From assembly GCA_932521035.1 (NCBI GenBank), contig OW051495.1:5022001-5086000 (forward strand): a stretch of DNA of 64,000 nt, given 5' to 3'. The notes below the pieces were generated by a model. That model did no database searches. It was given only the letters and a program-made list of their open reading frames with translations, and had not been told where the DNA came from. Both the position numbers and the translations under genes were made by a program. How positions within the stretch are numbered: the first letter of the stretch is position 1; each line of letters opens with the position of its first letter. The DNA is from Oscheius dolichura (lineage: Eukaryota; Nematoda; Chromadorea; Rhabditida; Rhabditidae). Below, in pieces: positions 43,175-55,500 of the stretch.

Positions 43175-46100
43175 TTAGGGTGTATTGAGGGCATCGAATG
43201 TCTTCTTCTGCGCGTCCCATTGTTTCTCAAGTTTTTTCTTCTGTCCTTTAGAAATCTGAAGAAATGTTTTAGCAAAAAATATTTCTAAAGAAATACTTCT
43301 TTTCCATCTAAAGTATGTGTTGGAACACCACGTTCGTCCCAGTTACTATAAAGTTTTAAATGCTCTTCTTGTTTAAACATTTCAACGGGAGGAATACGCT
43401 TGGCCGCTTCTTTCTTAGCTGCTTCTGCAGCCTTTCGCTCTTTCTCCTGTAATGTAAAGTTTCAACACTAAAAATTTTGGATGGCATACCGCTTGTTTGG
43501 CAGCTTCAACGGCAAGTTTTTGCTCTTTCTCACGTAGCAAAGTAGCCTTATCTTCTAATTTTACACAAGTAGGTCCCAAACGATCTTCTAATCTAACTCC
43601 AAGTTCGGGCATAATGTCGTCACGTAATCGGTCACATTGCTGAGATTATGAATAAAATTAAATAAACTCAATCAATCGTACATCTAAAATAGACACAAGT
43701 TTATCATTTTTAGCAATTGTTCTAATCGAATCTCGGAAATTGGCTAATGCTTTTAGATAAGGCATTAACATTTCTTCCGATGTTGCTTCACCCTCTGACA
43801 GAGATCTGAATTCATAGCATTAGAATGAATAAATGTTTTAAATACTCTTCAAATGGATAACCAATCTCTTGATACCCTGTAATCACACCAAATGTTCGAA
43901 GCAGATTTGTAATGTAAACAGCAATATTACGGATTAAAACACAGTTGGGCACGAATCCACTTTTCTCCTAAAACCATCCAAACATTGAAACCATCAGTAC
44001 CTTTTCAGATGTATAAACGTTTCCTAAACCAACAAGCTCTCGCAATTTTTCTACAACCGCTCTTGTATCCATAGAATCGCAGAGAGCTTTATGAACGTCT
44101 TCTTGAATTTCTCCAAATCTATCAAAAAGTTCAATTTCAGCTTTTTCAAATTTGACGAAACCCTAAAAAGCTTGTGTAAATTATACGAGGTACAAAAAGT
44201 CATACCGCACTATTCCCAGGGGTATAATGTTCGCGAAGGAAATGCTTAACTCCTTGGAAAAATTCGTTGGTGATTTTTTCAAACTGTACAGCCCTCTCCA
44301 TGGTCGATGGACTACAAATGACATTTTAGTTAACTTGTATCCATGCATCCAAGCGAACCTATAATCCAAGAGATCAGCCCAATTGTGCATAAGGAACAGG
44401 AGACGAAGCTGACGGGCAGTGTACTCTTTCAGAGCTTGACGAATAGTAATGAAATTTTTGAGAGATTTGCTCATTTTCATTCCTTGAATACGTAAAGTTC
44501 CGCAATGCAGGAAATAATTGACCCAATGGGATTCGTCGTAGTGAGCTTCAACCTGTAGCAATACATATATGACAGAGAAGACAGCACATCGTTGGGAAAT
44601 ACGGAACAGAACAATATACCTGAGCGATTTCATTATCATGATGAGGGAATTTCAAGTCAAATCCACCAGCATGAATATCTAATTTCGGCCCGCAAATGGC
44701 AGACGCCATCGCTGAACATTCGATGTGCCATCCGGGACGACCTAGAACAAATGAAAGTGTCACAAAGAAATTACCTTTTCCCCAAGGGCTGGGCCAAAAA
44801 GGTTCTCCAGCTTTTGAAGATTTCCATAGAGCAAAGTCGTTAGGATTGCGTTTTTGCTACAAATGTTCAAACAAGGTAAATATAATTGGAGTACTCTTAG
44901 TTTTTCGACTGTAATACTCAATTCTCCTTCGCCTTCCCGCATATTCTTCTCTAGCTGTTCACTATCACCGTACGCTTCAGGAACCAATTTTGCATAAAAA
45001 TGTTTCGGATTTGCCTCAAAGGCTTTAGTATCAAAGTAAACCTAAAAACCCTAATCGTATAAAAAATAAAAAGGTTAACTTACATCACCATCTACCGTAG
45101 AATAGCCATAACCGTTTCGAATAATATTTTCGACATATTCAACAATTTCAGGAACATATTCGGAAACACGTGTAAGAACATCGGGCGGGAGAACATTTAA
45201 CCGAGCCATATCCGCAAAAAATTCGTTTTCATATCTAAGAAAATCAAATTTGGAAAGGAAAAAGTGTGAAATCAATAAAGAAAGCATACGTTTTTGCGAG
45301 GTTGGCAAATACAGAGTGTTCGGTTATGTCGTTTCCATAATGTGCATCTAACCATTCAGAAATGAGATCCCTCGAATCATTTAGTACGGCAGCCTGAGAA
45401 AGAAAAGTTATTATGAACATATTTTAGGTACTTTAGCAACGTCGATAGCAACCTGATCTCCACGGCAGAGGGCACTTTTCAGGTCGGTAGCCGATTGCTC
45501 AACTTTAGCAATCATCTTATCGAGCATTACTCTTTTATTAGGGTCTGTTTCACCTTGCCATTTAGGCTGAAAATAAATTTGAAAACAATAATAATTAACG
45601 TACTTTAAAATGTTCTAGTGCATCTAGAACATCACTGCACACTTTTCTTACATCAGGCGCATCGTTATCAAGGTACTTTGTAAGAAGGTGTCTCTGTCGT
45701 GCTCTGCAATAAAAATGAAAATAGGAAACAAAAAAGCAAGATGATAGCCAAAAAGATGTGCTGGAAAATAAAATAAGCTCACCTTTTAATGATTTTGTCG
45801 TCAATATCTGTTATGTTCATCACAAACTGGACGTTGTAGCCAAAATAATCAGTCATGATCCTCCGCATAATATCTTGAGAAAGATAAGTACGAGCATGCC
45901 CCATATGCGAGGAATCATACACAGTTGGACCACACAGGTACCACTTTACCTAAAAAGAATGGCGGTGCAATTACGTTACAAAAAAGCTTTATACTTACTT
46001 TGCGACCTTCATTTGGAACAAACAGTTCTTTTTGACGTGTTAAACTATTCTGTATATATAACTGTGGGGGAGGGCGAGCATTTGTCGGTTGTATCCATTC

Positions 46101-46184
46101 CTTTTGTGATCTTTTGACTAAATATAGGGTTGTAAAGATTATAAAAACATTAAAACTCAAACCTGCATTTGTAGTTGTGGACAT
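43175..46184 (-). CDS. CARS1: Cysteinyl-tRNA synthetase
   Basis: Class I synthetase charging tRNA-Cys in the cytosol. Landmarks: N-terminus MSTTTNA joined to [37 protein letters not shown] with the HIGH-type signature (HMGHAR) and the first zinc Cys; [30 protein letters not shown] with further zinc ligands; [37 protein letters not shown] (KMSKS loop); HNWADLLDY; and a long C-terminal helical part with [10 protein letters not shown] and [18 protein letters not shown] at the stop. About 15 exons with introns near 35-45 nt. The C-terminal extension is typical of eukaryotic CARS1. AT-rich codons. Confidence 0.94.
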
Positions 46185-47786
46185 AATTCTTTTCGGGCCA
46201 CAAGTATTTAAAGAAATGGACCAACGAAATAGAACTTGGATAGACCAAATTGTGGCTAACTGAAACATGAACATTATTTTAGCACGTAAGTAAAAGAACC
46301 AGTAAGAAAAGAAATATGAAAGAAGCGTAATGTTCCCTGTGGATAGAAAGTGATGCAATACTTAGAAATGAGGAAAATGCAGTCATGTGGGTAGACCTAG
46401 ACCTAGATCCAACGAATGGATGATATTGGAATAAAAAGTAGAAGGAAAATATGCAATGACTATAAGATTTAGAGATCGTGTTCACTTCAGACATGTATAC
46501 ACTTTTATAGAGCTCGGTTCAAATCGGTCGATAGAGTGAAGCATTGACTACGGGAAAAGCAAACAGACAAGAAGAAAGGGGCAGACTAAATGCACTGTCA
46601 ATCAACAAATAAATTGAATTATTCATACGAAAGTGTTCTATATATCTCAAGCATTCTTGATATATCTACGTCAAATAAAAGCAAAATAAGAGCTATATGC
46701 ATATAAACTACAGCAAGTATGATTATGCAAAAAGTATCAAGTCTTTTTTTTCTAGATCATTTCCTGTAGATATCATTCACTCAATACAGGTAAACGAGAA
46801 ATCAATGGTAGACGGTCAATGAGAGATAATGCAGCCATCTCAAATGAAATTAGAGCGTCCAATCGTCAAAAAGAGTAACACTACGCTAGTATTTCAACTA
46901 CCATGTCATTGTCCGCAGAAACTACTGCTGTCTATCCAAAAAGAAAAAAATGAGTTGGAATGGAAGCTCCTATGGTATCGTAAGCTGGCTTGAGAAGGAG
47001 CAAGATTACTTACTCGTTCCTTGCAGTTTTCCCTCTATTCGAGACGAGTATTAGGCAATAATAAAGCATTTATTTATCCTTTTCTTGTTCCATATGACTT
47101 TGTATAGATGTAACTTGTGAACTGGAAGGCCCATTACAGAAGAATACAATCCGTTTCCAACCTTGGGTTCTTCCACTATAAACCCGAGGTTGAGGTTGGT
47201 TCAACAAGGTCATTGCAAAAAGCCCGCCATGAATCGAGATTTTCCCGGAGGAAGGAGGCGAACAAAAGTTGAAAAACTCGGAAATGCTGAAATACTCAGA
47301 ACCGTTACAGATATCGGACAAGAGTTGCTATATTTTGCTCCTTTAGTAAAACCAGTTCAACTCTTGTGATGGCCTCATCCCTCACCTTGGCCCAGAGGCA
47401 TAGACTCCGCTGTAGCCGGGATCCGGGCACTTCAGCTTTTGTCCGCCTCCTTCGTCTATCTCCACTTGGGGAAGTGGGCATAACAGACGGAGCATCTCAT
47501 TCGAGTCCCTCACCACCTGCTCCACGACCGGGGCCTACTCAACATGGACCAAGACCAGCTTCGTAGAGATGAGAGAACTCTTCTGATCGAGGCTCTTTCT
47601 TCTCTGCCGACTGTTTTGGTTGGACAAGAAGATAGAAATGTTGCTTGTAAACAGAAAACCACCCACAGTAAGACTGGGCTGCTCATTATGCCTGATGGAT
47701 GGCGAGAGGATTAGATTTTCTTCACCGGGAACACAAATATTCATCGTCTATGTACAAACAAGGATAGAGAGATGGGAAATACGGGA
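46185..47786. other. 1.6-kb region with only weak coding signals
   Basis: AT-rich up to about 47.3 kb, then GC-rich. On the minus strand an exon-like frame at about 47400-47525 (VVEQVVRDSNEMLRLL, GYSGVYASGP) and another at 47073-47215 ending SSSQVTSIQSHMEQEKDK could belong to one small gene; on the plus strand a 67-codon frame starts MDQDQLRRDERTLLIEAL at 47544. None is recognised and they cannot all be right. A 24-bp stretch near 47257 recurs inverted near 47440 (21 of 24). Confidence 0.3.
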
Positions 47787-48182
47787 TCAGGAAAGGGTGA
47801 AATTGTCGGCGGAAGGTGCGGGCGAGGTGGGAGGCGGCACGGTAGTTGTCCTCGTGGGTAGATTACAAAGGTCATTACTGCAACAGCAAACAGTCACATT
47901 TATGTCTGTGTGATGAAGACAGCCCGTCTAAAGAAGGATAGAGAGAGAAAGAGGGCCGGCTACCTCGCAGACGGAGAGCAGTTTGTCGTCGGTACTGGGG
48001 GTCTGGCAGGAGGCCGTCACGTCGCTCCAGTCGTCGCTGTAGGACTCAAAACAATGAATCATCCCCTCATCACAGGTCGTCTCCCGGAAGTTGCTCGTCT
48101 CCACGCCGTTGACCGTCCCTTTGGAGCCCTCGTAGCACCGGAGGGGGAGGACCGCCGGGAGGAGGAGGAAGAGCAGGTACAT
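47787..48182 (-). CDS. Secreted Ly6/uPAR-like protein
   Basis: Two exons joined by a 36-40-nt intron encode about 118 residues. Signal peptide MYLLFLLLPAVLPL, then a single three-finger domain: RCYEGSKGTVNGVE, ETTCDEGMIHCFESYSDD, TASCQTPSTDDKLLSVCE, CLHHTDINVTVCCCSNDLCN (the CC...DLCN end is the Ly6 hallmark), and a Thr/Pro/Ser-rich tail. There is no strong hydrophobic C-terminus, so secretion is likelier than a GPI anchor. GC-rich. It is unrelated at close range to the two-domain protein at 38301. Confidence 0.78.
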
Positions 48183-48434
48183 CCTGGAACAGGGAGCGTC
48201 GTCTGGGAGGACGGGAGAAAACAATGGTAGCACGAGGGAATAACAGCTCACATCTGATAACACTTGTTGCCTTGAGGCTGAAATATCCCAACCGGGAGGA
48301 CGGGAGGGCTGGCCGAGGGAATTGGCGGGAGTATTTAAACGAGACGCTATCAATCGTACAGCGGAAATCCATGACCTCACGATAAGGAAAAATATCAGTT
48401 TAGTACTCAAAATATCGATTTATTGTCGGGGGAA

Positions 48435-49827
48435 TCAGTAGGTGCCGGAGACCATTCGCAGCTGGATGTCGGCCGACAGCTCCTTCGTCTTCATGTGGGA
48501 CAGGCCCGACAGGATCTCGGCCCCGTCCGAATACGGCACCAGCGACGTTTGCACCCCCCAGACCATGCCTCCTCCTCCGATTAACTCGTCGGCTAAAAGT
48601 GGCATTCGCTGACTGACCATGGTGAGACCTGCCTGAGCTCCAGATGGAATATACCCGGTCGGCGTCCTTATCGGTGAGGCCAGTCAGAAGGCGGGACCGC
48701 TGGACGGGACCGACGTGGCGAGAGCAACTCGTCGCCGGTTCTCCTCCACACGTCGGACTCACATAGAATCCGTTCTGAATTGAGTAGATAGGGAGGCGAG
48801 GAGACTCACGAAGATGTTACAAGTGGGAAAGGGCTCGCCCGCCCCGGCACACCAGCAGAGGCCCGCATTCGCCGAGGAGATACCGATGAAGACGTCGATC
48901 CTCGGAGCCAGCGACGGTCCCAGGTCACAGCTGTCTAAACTGTTCTTCTTCCTGGGACTCTGAAGGGCCACCTCCGACTGGCTCGTCTATCCGGCCACCC
49001 TGGATAGCCTTTCTCATGAGGGTCGTGCCCATCGAGTGGGCCACCACACTGACCCGGGGCATGCCCGTATAATCCAGGACCGCCTCGATGAATGCCCTCA
49101 GTCGGGCAACATCTCCGCATCCGTGGTACCTAGACGTGTCTTTATCCCCACACCCGCTGCACCCACCTATATATGGCCTGGGGTGCTTCAGTCGTGCCCC
49201 AGCTGGTTCCGTAGAGCTCCCTCATCTCGTATCCATCCTTCAGAAAGACCTATACGACTTGTTCCCGTTCCCCCTCAACTGCCCATCCTCACCTCTAGCG
49301 AGTTCTCCCATCCCGTGCTGAATTCGTTGGTCCACAAGGCCGAGTCGCTGTTCCCGTGGATGAAGATGACCGGGATCCGTTTGACGGCCTCCTCGGGGTA
49401 TTCCTTGCCGCCGAAGGAGCCGTTCCTACCGTAGTCGGGCCTCAGGAAGTCGTATCTATCCAAATTCCTCCTGAATTGTAATCGTCATCCGAATACCGCG
49501 AATCGTTGTCACAAGGGGGTTGATTGGCCGAGATCACCAATTTATTTTAATTTTATTGCCCCGTTTCAATTTAATCCAATCGACCTTTTGTCGGCCCCTG
49601 ACGCGCTTCTATCCCCCGGCCAGATATTCTTGTCTTTTTTGAATTTATTCATGGAAAAAGCACAGCTGCACTTTTAAAAAGAAAACTTTGAACGACAAAC
49701 AACCCGAAAACTCGAACCTGGCGAGATAGGTCTTGAAGTCGTTGGTCAGGGGACCGTAGGATCCCTTGGCCGAGACGGAGGAGCCGACACTCCAGAGGAG
49801 GGCAAGCTGGAGGACGAAGACGGCCAT
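48435..49827 (-). CDS. Class 2 lipase, nematode LIPS type
   Basis: Secreted alpha/beta-hydrolase. Signal peptide MAVFVLQLALLWSVGSSVSA; NLDRYDFLRPDYGRNGSFGG; RIPVIFIHGNSDSALW (oxyanion strand); GYEMRELYGTSWGTTEAPQA; LRAFIEAVLDYTGMPRVSVV; nucleophile elbow AHSMGTTLMRKA; GISSANAGLCWCAGAGEPFP with paired cysteines; LLTGLTDKDADRVYSIWSSG; MPLLADELIGGGGMVWG; and the end HMKTKELSADIQLRMVSGTY. The order and the SMG elbow match C. elegans lips proteins. The catalytic Ser is present; the Asp and His are likely in the D-K-D and SHMKT segments but I did not prove them. Seven or so exons, GC-rich. Confidence 0.85.
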
Positions 49828-50017
49828 CTCTTCGACAGTAAAGGACAAGGGGGAGGGGCCGGAGGTAGAAGTTTCAATCTGATTATCCCCAGGTGGGAGC
49901 CAGAGTTCATTATGAGAAGGGAGGACTCCGCCCGGTAACAGAAAGGAAACGGCCGTTTCAATGGAGTCTGTTCTACGAAAACATGGGAAAACGGTAGAAA
50001 GGGGAGAACAATTTATT

Positions 50018-52311
50018 CTAGTCTTTCTGGAGGGTCTTGAGGAAGAGTTTGTTCTTGAGGCACCGCTTGCAGACGGGCTTCAGGTCGTACTCGAGCACCT
50101 TGTCACTAAACGTCTGTTCCTCGGGGACGGGGAGAGTCTGACCTGTGGGACAGCTTGGTCTGGCACGTCCAGCATCGGTAGCACCCGGCGCACCATCCTT
50201 TTCCGAAGAGCCGCACACTGGTGCCCGTCAGGCCCTTCTGGCACTCGAAGCAGTAGTCGCCGTACCTCTGAAACTTGTTCAACAGAAAAACTATTAAAGG
50301 CCGTGTTTTATCCCATTTTCTGTGTATATTTGAGTGTTCTTGGCCTTCTTTATTCGCATATTTTGTTCCCGGGGGAGACCGGAATGTTTCCGTTCCCTGG
50401 GGAACAGGGCTGTGCGGATCATCCGAATCCGATCCGAAAAAGTGATCCGATCGATCCGATCCGTATCCGACCACTGAAAATCGATGGATCCGAATCCGGA
50501 CCGAATTTCGGGCCCCAGATTTTCAGTTGATCCGGAACCGAACCGAATTTCGGATAATTTAAAAAAAATTATCCGAATCCGATCCGACCTGAAAAAGGCT
50601 GGATCCGCACAGCCCTGCTGGGGAGGATGTCCGGTTTCTTTGTGAACAAGAAGAGGAGAGTTCAACTTTGTTCCGTATACATTTCGTGCTCCAAAACACG
50701 CGGCGACTCCGAGTAAATGAGCCGAGAATATATTAAGGTGTGACATAATACGCAGAACACCGAGGGAGATAATTGCCCTTCCCAGGTGGCTGATTGTTCT
50801 AAAAATGCCCTTTTCCCACGTGCTACCGTACTTTTCCGGGTAGATATCCAAGACGATGTTTAATCATCGGTTAGCCTTTCCCCAAAAAAGGCCCTTCCGG
50901 TGTTGACAGCCACGTGCCCTGTTGGCTCAGCTTCGCAACATTGGCACTCCTCAGCCGTTGATCCCCACTTTTCGATGCGGCCGCTGCTCCTACTCTTTGC
51001 CTGTCTCCCCCTCCTCGTCCTGGCGGCCATACCTGGCAAACTGAAGCTAAACGACTGGACCGCCACCAACTATGGCACCGTGTCTCTTGACCAGATCCAG
51101 AAGATTATGCAGGAAGTGAGAAAGAGAAACTACGAGGTGAGTGGCCGTCCTCCGCCCTACCGGTGCCTTTAGAAGTTCGGGCCCACCTACCCCCCTCCGC
51201 CCTTCGTGCCCCGTTCCTACACCGGCATCAACTGGCTCAAGAGAGGGTGACCCCGTCCCGACTGATCCAATAAATCTTCCTTGTGTCCCGCTCACCTTCA
51301 CGAAACACGTCTTACAGAAGGCCTTCTTGTTCTTCTCAAAGTGCTCGTGGCCCAGGAAAGGCTTTCCGCAGTCAAAGCAGAGGAAGTGCTCAACAAGATT
51401 GTTTCGGGGCGGTGTCTCTTCCCCTTACCTCGACATGGTAGTGCTTGTCCAAGACGAAAACGCTCCTCTCCTCCTGGGGGTCGATGACCTTCCTGCATCC
51501 GGCACAGACCTCGCATTTGACGTCATAGCATCGGGGGCAGTAGAGGTGGCCCCTAAGATCTCGGGCAGTCCGTGAGAGATTAGTCCTGAAGGAGATGTTT
51601 CCGGGTCCTAGAGTCTGTTACTTGCAGTCAGTACAGTCGAAGTGACAGGCGTGGAAGAAGTCGTGTCCCCGTCGAAGGAGATCCTCCTGGGCAATGGCCT
51701 GCTTGCCTCAAACGGCTTCATTTCACTTTTCCCAATACAACAACTCACACTGACTGCATATATACTGTGGCTCCTTGGGTATCTTGTCCTTGCACTCTTT
51801 GCAGATGATCCTGCCGGCATCGTTCCAGACTCCTTCCTCCAGATATGCCTTGCAATTTGAACAGAGAAAACAGTGCGCGTGATAGTTCTTGTTTAGGGCT
51901 TTCTTGACGACTCCCACGATAAACTCAGCTGGATGTGGAAATTGTAGGGGAGGGGCGCTACTCACAACAGAGGGCACAAACGGGCGAGTAGAGCACCTCG
52001 AAGTCGTGTTTACAGTAGAGACGACCCTCGAAGAAGTAGTAGACCTCGCCCATGAGCGGGCTAAAACACTGGGCACACCTAGGAGTCTCTCCCGGAGGAC
52101 AAGGGGTCAGCCAAACCTGAAGCAGTCAGCGTGCCAACGGGTGTTCTCGATGGCCATGTGGACTTCGTCATTGTGGAACCCGGACTGGCAACGAGTGCAG
52201 ATGTCTCTGGTAGGGAAGACGTGGGTAGACAGGGACGAGTTACCCGAAAAGACTGGAGGGGCGACTGAATGAATTCAGAGACGATACGGGAGATCGGAGG
52301 GGCGCCGTCAT
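50018..52311 (-). CDS. LIMS1: PINCH (LIMS1/UNC-97) five-LIM adaptor
   Basis: PINCH joins integrin-linked kinase and parvin at muscle attachments. Start MTAPLRSPVSSLNSFSRPSS, then five LIM domains: DICTRCQSGFHNDEVHM... with CAQCFSPLMGEVYYFFEGRL; CALC...EFIVGVVKKALNKNYHAHCF; YICSQCE...HACHFDCTDC; CEVCAGCRKVIDPQEE...KHYHVEHFLCFDCGKPFLGHEH; and YGDYCFECQKGLTGTSVRLF...KPVCKRCLKNKLF at the end. The order and the FLGH block are PINCH-specific. The intron between LIM4 and LIM5 (50268-51295, 1,028 nt) contains a MITE and a nested plus-strand gene. The start is supported by a 37-nt intron that restores the frame to DICTRC. Confidence 0.9.
50405..50617. mobile_element. hAT-like MITE with 8-bp target duplication
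   Basis: Perfect 16-bp inverted ends (CAGGGCTGTGCGGATC at 50405-50420 and its reverse complement at 50602-50617) are flanked by CTGGGGAA (50397-50404) and CTGGGGAG (50618-50625), an 8-bp duplication with one change. The CAGGG end and 8-bp duplication are typical of hAT elements. The inside is full of ATCCGATCCG-type short repeats, both direct and inverted. No protein. It lies in the large PINCH intron. Confidence 0.88.
50975..51250 (+). CDS. Small secreted peptide gene nested in PINCH intron
   Basis: Two exons (intron about 36 nt, GT...TTTAG) encode about 79 residues: signal peptide MRPLLLLFACLPLLVLAAI, a charged middle (KLKLNDWTATNYGTVSLDQI, KIMQEVRKRNYE), and a proline-rich end KFGPTYPPPPFVPRS then YTGINWLKRG-stop. 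The final KRG is where a peptide precursor could be cut and amidated, but there is no repeat of mature peptides. No known family. It lies on the strand opposite PINCH, wholly inside its 1-kb intron, with GC-rich codons like its surroundings. Confidence 0.65.
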
Positions 52312-52586
52312 CGATTGTCGATAAGGGATTGCACAGGGGGACGACGAGTCACGGCAGAGTGACCCATCAACACAAACAGTCCCCTCGCGTCTATCTTTGT
52401 CCCCTGTTGTCTGCCAGAGAAACAATAAAGTGCTTGTTTATTTGTAGATAATATCAAGAGAGGTACAGTGGTTATGGGGCTAGGATAAATGCTACGGTGT
52501 GTGATCACTGAGAAGCAAGTGACTTGTGAGGGAGACGGCGTCATATATCTACAGAAAAAGCAGGTAGATCCACCGGGCGGCCCGCT

Positions 52587-55500
52587 TCACACGTAGCGGG
52601 GGTTCTTCTTGCGGATCCGCGCGGGTGTGCCTGAAAACGGAAATATAATGTTATCATCGACGGCTATTTACCTAAATCTAAGTTTTGAATAAAAGTTTAA
52701 GTCGTTCACCAATAGAAAGATTATTATGGTCGATGCTGCGCTCCTCGGTGCGTGGATCCTGCGAGGCGGCACTGGTCGATGCGACCGGGGCACCGGCAGG
52801 CAGCCCCCTTCTCGAGGGACTCCGGACCTAGGAAGACACGGACTAATGGCAAACAAAGTGGTGGACTAACCGGCGTCTCCGCTACGGGTCTGCCCCTGCG
52901 GGATGTCTCGGCCAGCAGTGGAAGGTCAGGTAGACTGGTCGTGGTCTAAAATATTTATTGTTCATGGTTACAGTAGGCTATAGACCTGGGAAGCATCAAA
53001 GGTGGGGATAAAGCCTTGTCGGCGGCCGGACGACGACGTCTCGGGTTTGTTGGGGTTCGAATTACGGTACTTTCTGTACTCCTGCAGGTCCATCCGACGC
53101 ACTTTCTCACTGGGAGGCGCCTCTTTCGTCTCTTCTTTTATCTCTTCAGCCGGCTCTTTTTCCCCCTTCGGCGGAGTGGGCTCGACCTTCTCCTTTGGTG
53201 GCAGTCGTTCCCTTTTTGGTCGGGTCGAGGAAGACGACGGAGCCGACGTCCGCTTGAGCCTGGCTGCCTCCCTGGGCCTCTTGGTCTCCATCTCCTTCAG
53301 CAGGTTCGAGTAGTCTGAAAGGACTGTCTTTGAACTGGGGTCACTGACCGGCTGGAAGGCTATAGTCCTCCGCGTTCACAGAAGTAGCCAGCTGCTCGAA
53401 GAAGTGTCGGATGTTGACCTCATTCCGGACACCCTTGTTGTCCATCGAGGCGAGGATGTCGGCCGCCTCCTGCTCGGCTCGTTCTGGCGCCTTCTGTACC
53501 TTCCGCCTCTTGGCCGGGGTCTGGACAAAGACTATTCAACAAAAGCCCCCGTCTCTTACCTCAACCTCCTTCGACTTGGCAGCCTCTTCCGTTGTCTCCC
53601 ATCTTCTTAAAAGTCTCTTCTTCATCGGTGGCTGAGCAGTTTCAATAGGCTCCTTGTTGTCTGATATGACAAATATAGAAACATGCCAGTTTGCTACCTG
53701 GTGAGGTGGCATCTTTCTCTTCCGGCTCCTCCTCCTTCTTTTCCTTCTGTTCTCCCTTGTCAGTAGCCGGCTCGTGGTCTCCAGGCGGTCTGCCTCGTTT
53801 CTTCCCGCCTTTCTGTTTGTTCTCGACCTTTTCGAACAACCTCTCGTACATCCGGACCTTCCGTTCCTCTCGGGACTAAAATCTCTGTCTTTACCTTCCC
53901 CCAAGGTGTCCCTACCATTTTATTCCGATCCGTCGGGAGAACATAAATTTGAGGCACCGGGATGGCTTCTTGTTCGGCCTTCTTTGCCGGTTTCTCTTCT
54001 TCTTTCGGCTCTTTCATTTCCTTCGCTGGCTTTGCCTTGGCAGCTCGTGGTGCCTAAAATTCTTTTTGTTTTTAAAAGGGGAAGGGCGTACCTTGGGGGG
54101 TGGTTCAACTTTGACCTCCTCCTTCTCGGAACCCTTCTTCGAGGACGCGCTCTTAGTCCGCCCGCGTCTGGCCGATACCGCGACGGCGCTTTCCTCCTCG
54201 CTTTTTTCTTCTTTTACCTTTGCCACTTCCTGGGTCTAAATAGGACAGAATTTGAAGAGGAAGGAAGTTATGAACATACAGTGACAGTAGATCGTCTGGT
54301 TCTGCCTGTCTTCCTAGGCGGAGATGGCGGAGGCGGAGGTGGGGGTGGTGGTGTCGGGGGACGAACAGGGGGATCTGTGAACCCGGGTCCGATAAAGTTA
54401 GGATCTTCTAGGAGACAGTTGGCCCCGTCGACGCCACTGCATCGGCACAGTGTCTTGTCCTTTGGACGGAAGCCGGCTTCAAAGGGGAGCGTGATCTCTT
54501 CCCTTTCGGCTATGTTCTGACGGGCCACGATGAAGAAGTTGGCCTGTCGCCCGTCGAAGGTGTGTTTGATGGTCGAGTTGGGCCGACAGCATCTGAAAAG
54601 AATTGTTTAGAGGGAGATAGGGGGATATTGGCACCTTCTAACAAAGCGGCCGTCCTGGGCGAATTTCCTCGCATCCAGACAGATCTGGTTCTCCTTCTTC
54701 TGCTGGATGCTCAAGTTCGAGTTCTTGTCCACGAAGCCGTCGTAGTAGAAAAGGAAGGGGTTGAATGCCTCGGGCCTCTCGACCTCGTTGGGGACAGCCA
54801 CGTTCCCGAACAGTTCCATGGCTGCCGTGCCCGCTGGGATCCCTCCTTTGGCCATTGCCACCAGACCTAGAAAGGCCTTTTAAAAGAGGACATTCTCGAC
54901 GTACCGTAAACTTCCTCTTGGGCCACCATCATCTTTGCACAGCTATTGGGAGGAGCCCTGGGACCGGTGAAGTGGTTGGCGGTCCCCGAGAGAGCGATCA
55001 GCTGGCGAGCATTCTTGGACATGACCACCCGCGATGGGGACACGTCGCTGGTCCTCTTTCGGGCCCTTTGGTGTCTCTGAATGGATCCTGTATCCCCTTT
55101 TAAGGGCGCGCATACCTTGGGTACGTACTCCTCAGGGCTGGCCTCCCTCTGGACGGGCATGGCCCTGCCCTTCTTGTGTCTCTTTCTCTCGTTCTCCACG
55201 AGTCCCCTCTGAATTTTTCTCTCAATAAGCCAGCCTCCGAATGACTCACCACGAAGGTGGCAGCCTCCTCGGCTGTGTGTGGCCGAGGGCGGCGCTTGTC
55301 CTTGTCGCACCCCTCGCAGAAGTACTTGTTCCTGGCCTCCGTCTTCGTGTTGTAGCCGACACACCACGCATGCTGCCATACACTGCAATACCCGTCTCAA
55401 CTCGGCCCCCGCCGTCGCCCACCTGCACCCGTCGCACATGACCCATCCCAGCTCGTCGAACTCCTCCTTCGTGCCACAAATGCAGTCGACCTCGTTGGAC

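Noticed and set aside
53774-54520. A 248-codon plus-strand frame opposite the PHD/SET tail
   Set aside because: Antisense of Lys/Glu- and proline-rich coding sequence, giving low-complexity Phe/Leu/Ser runs.
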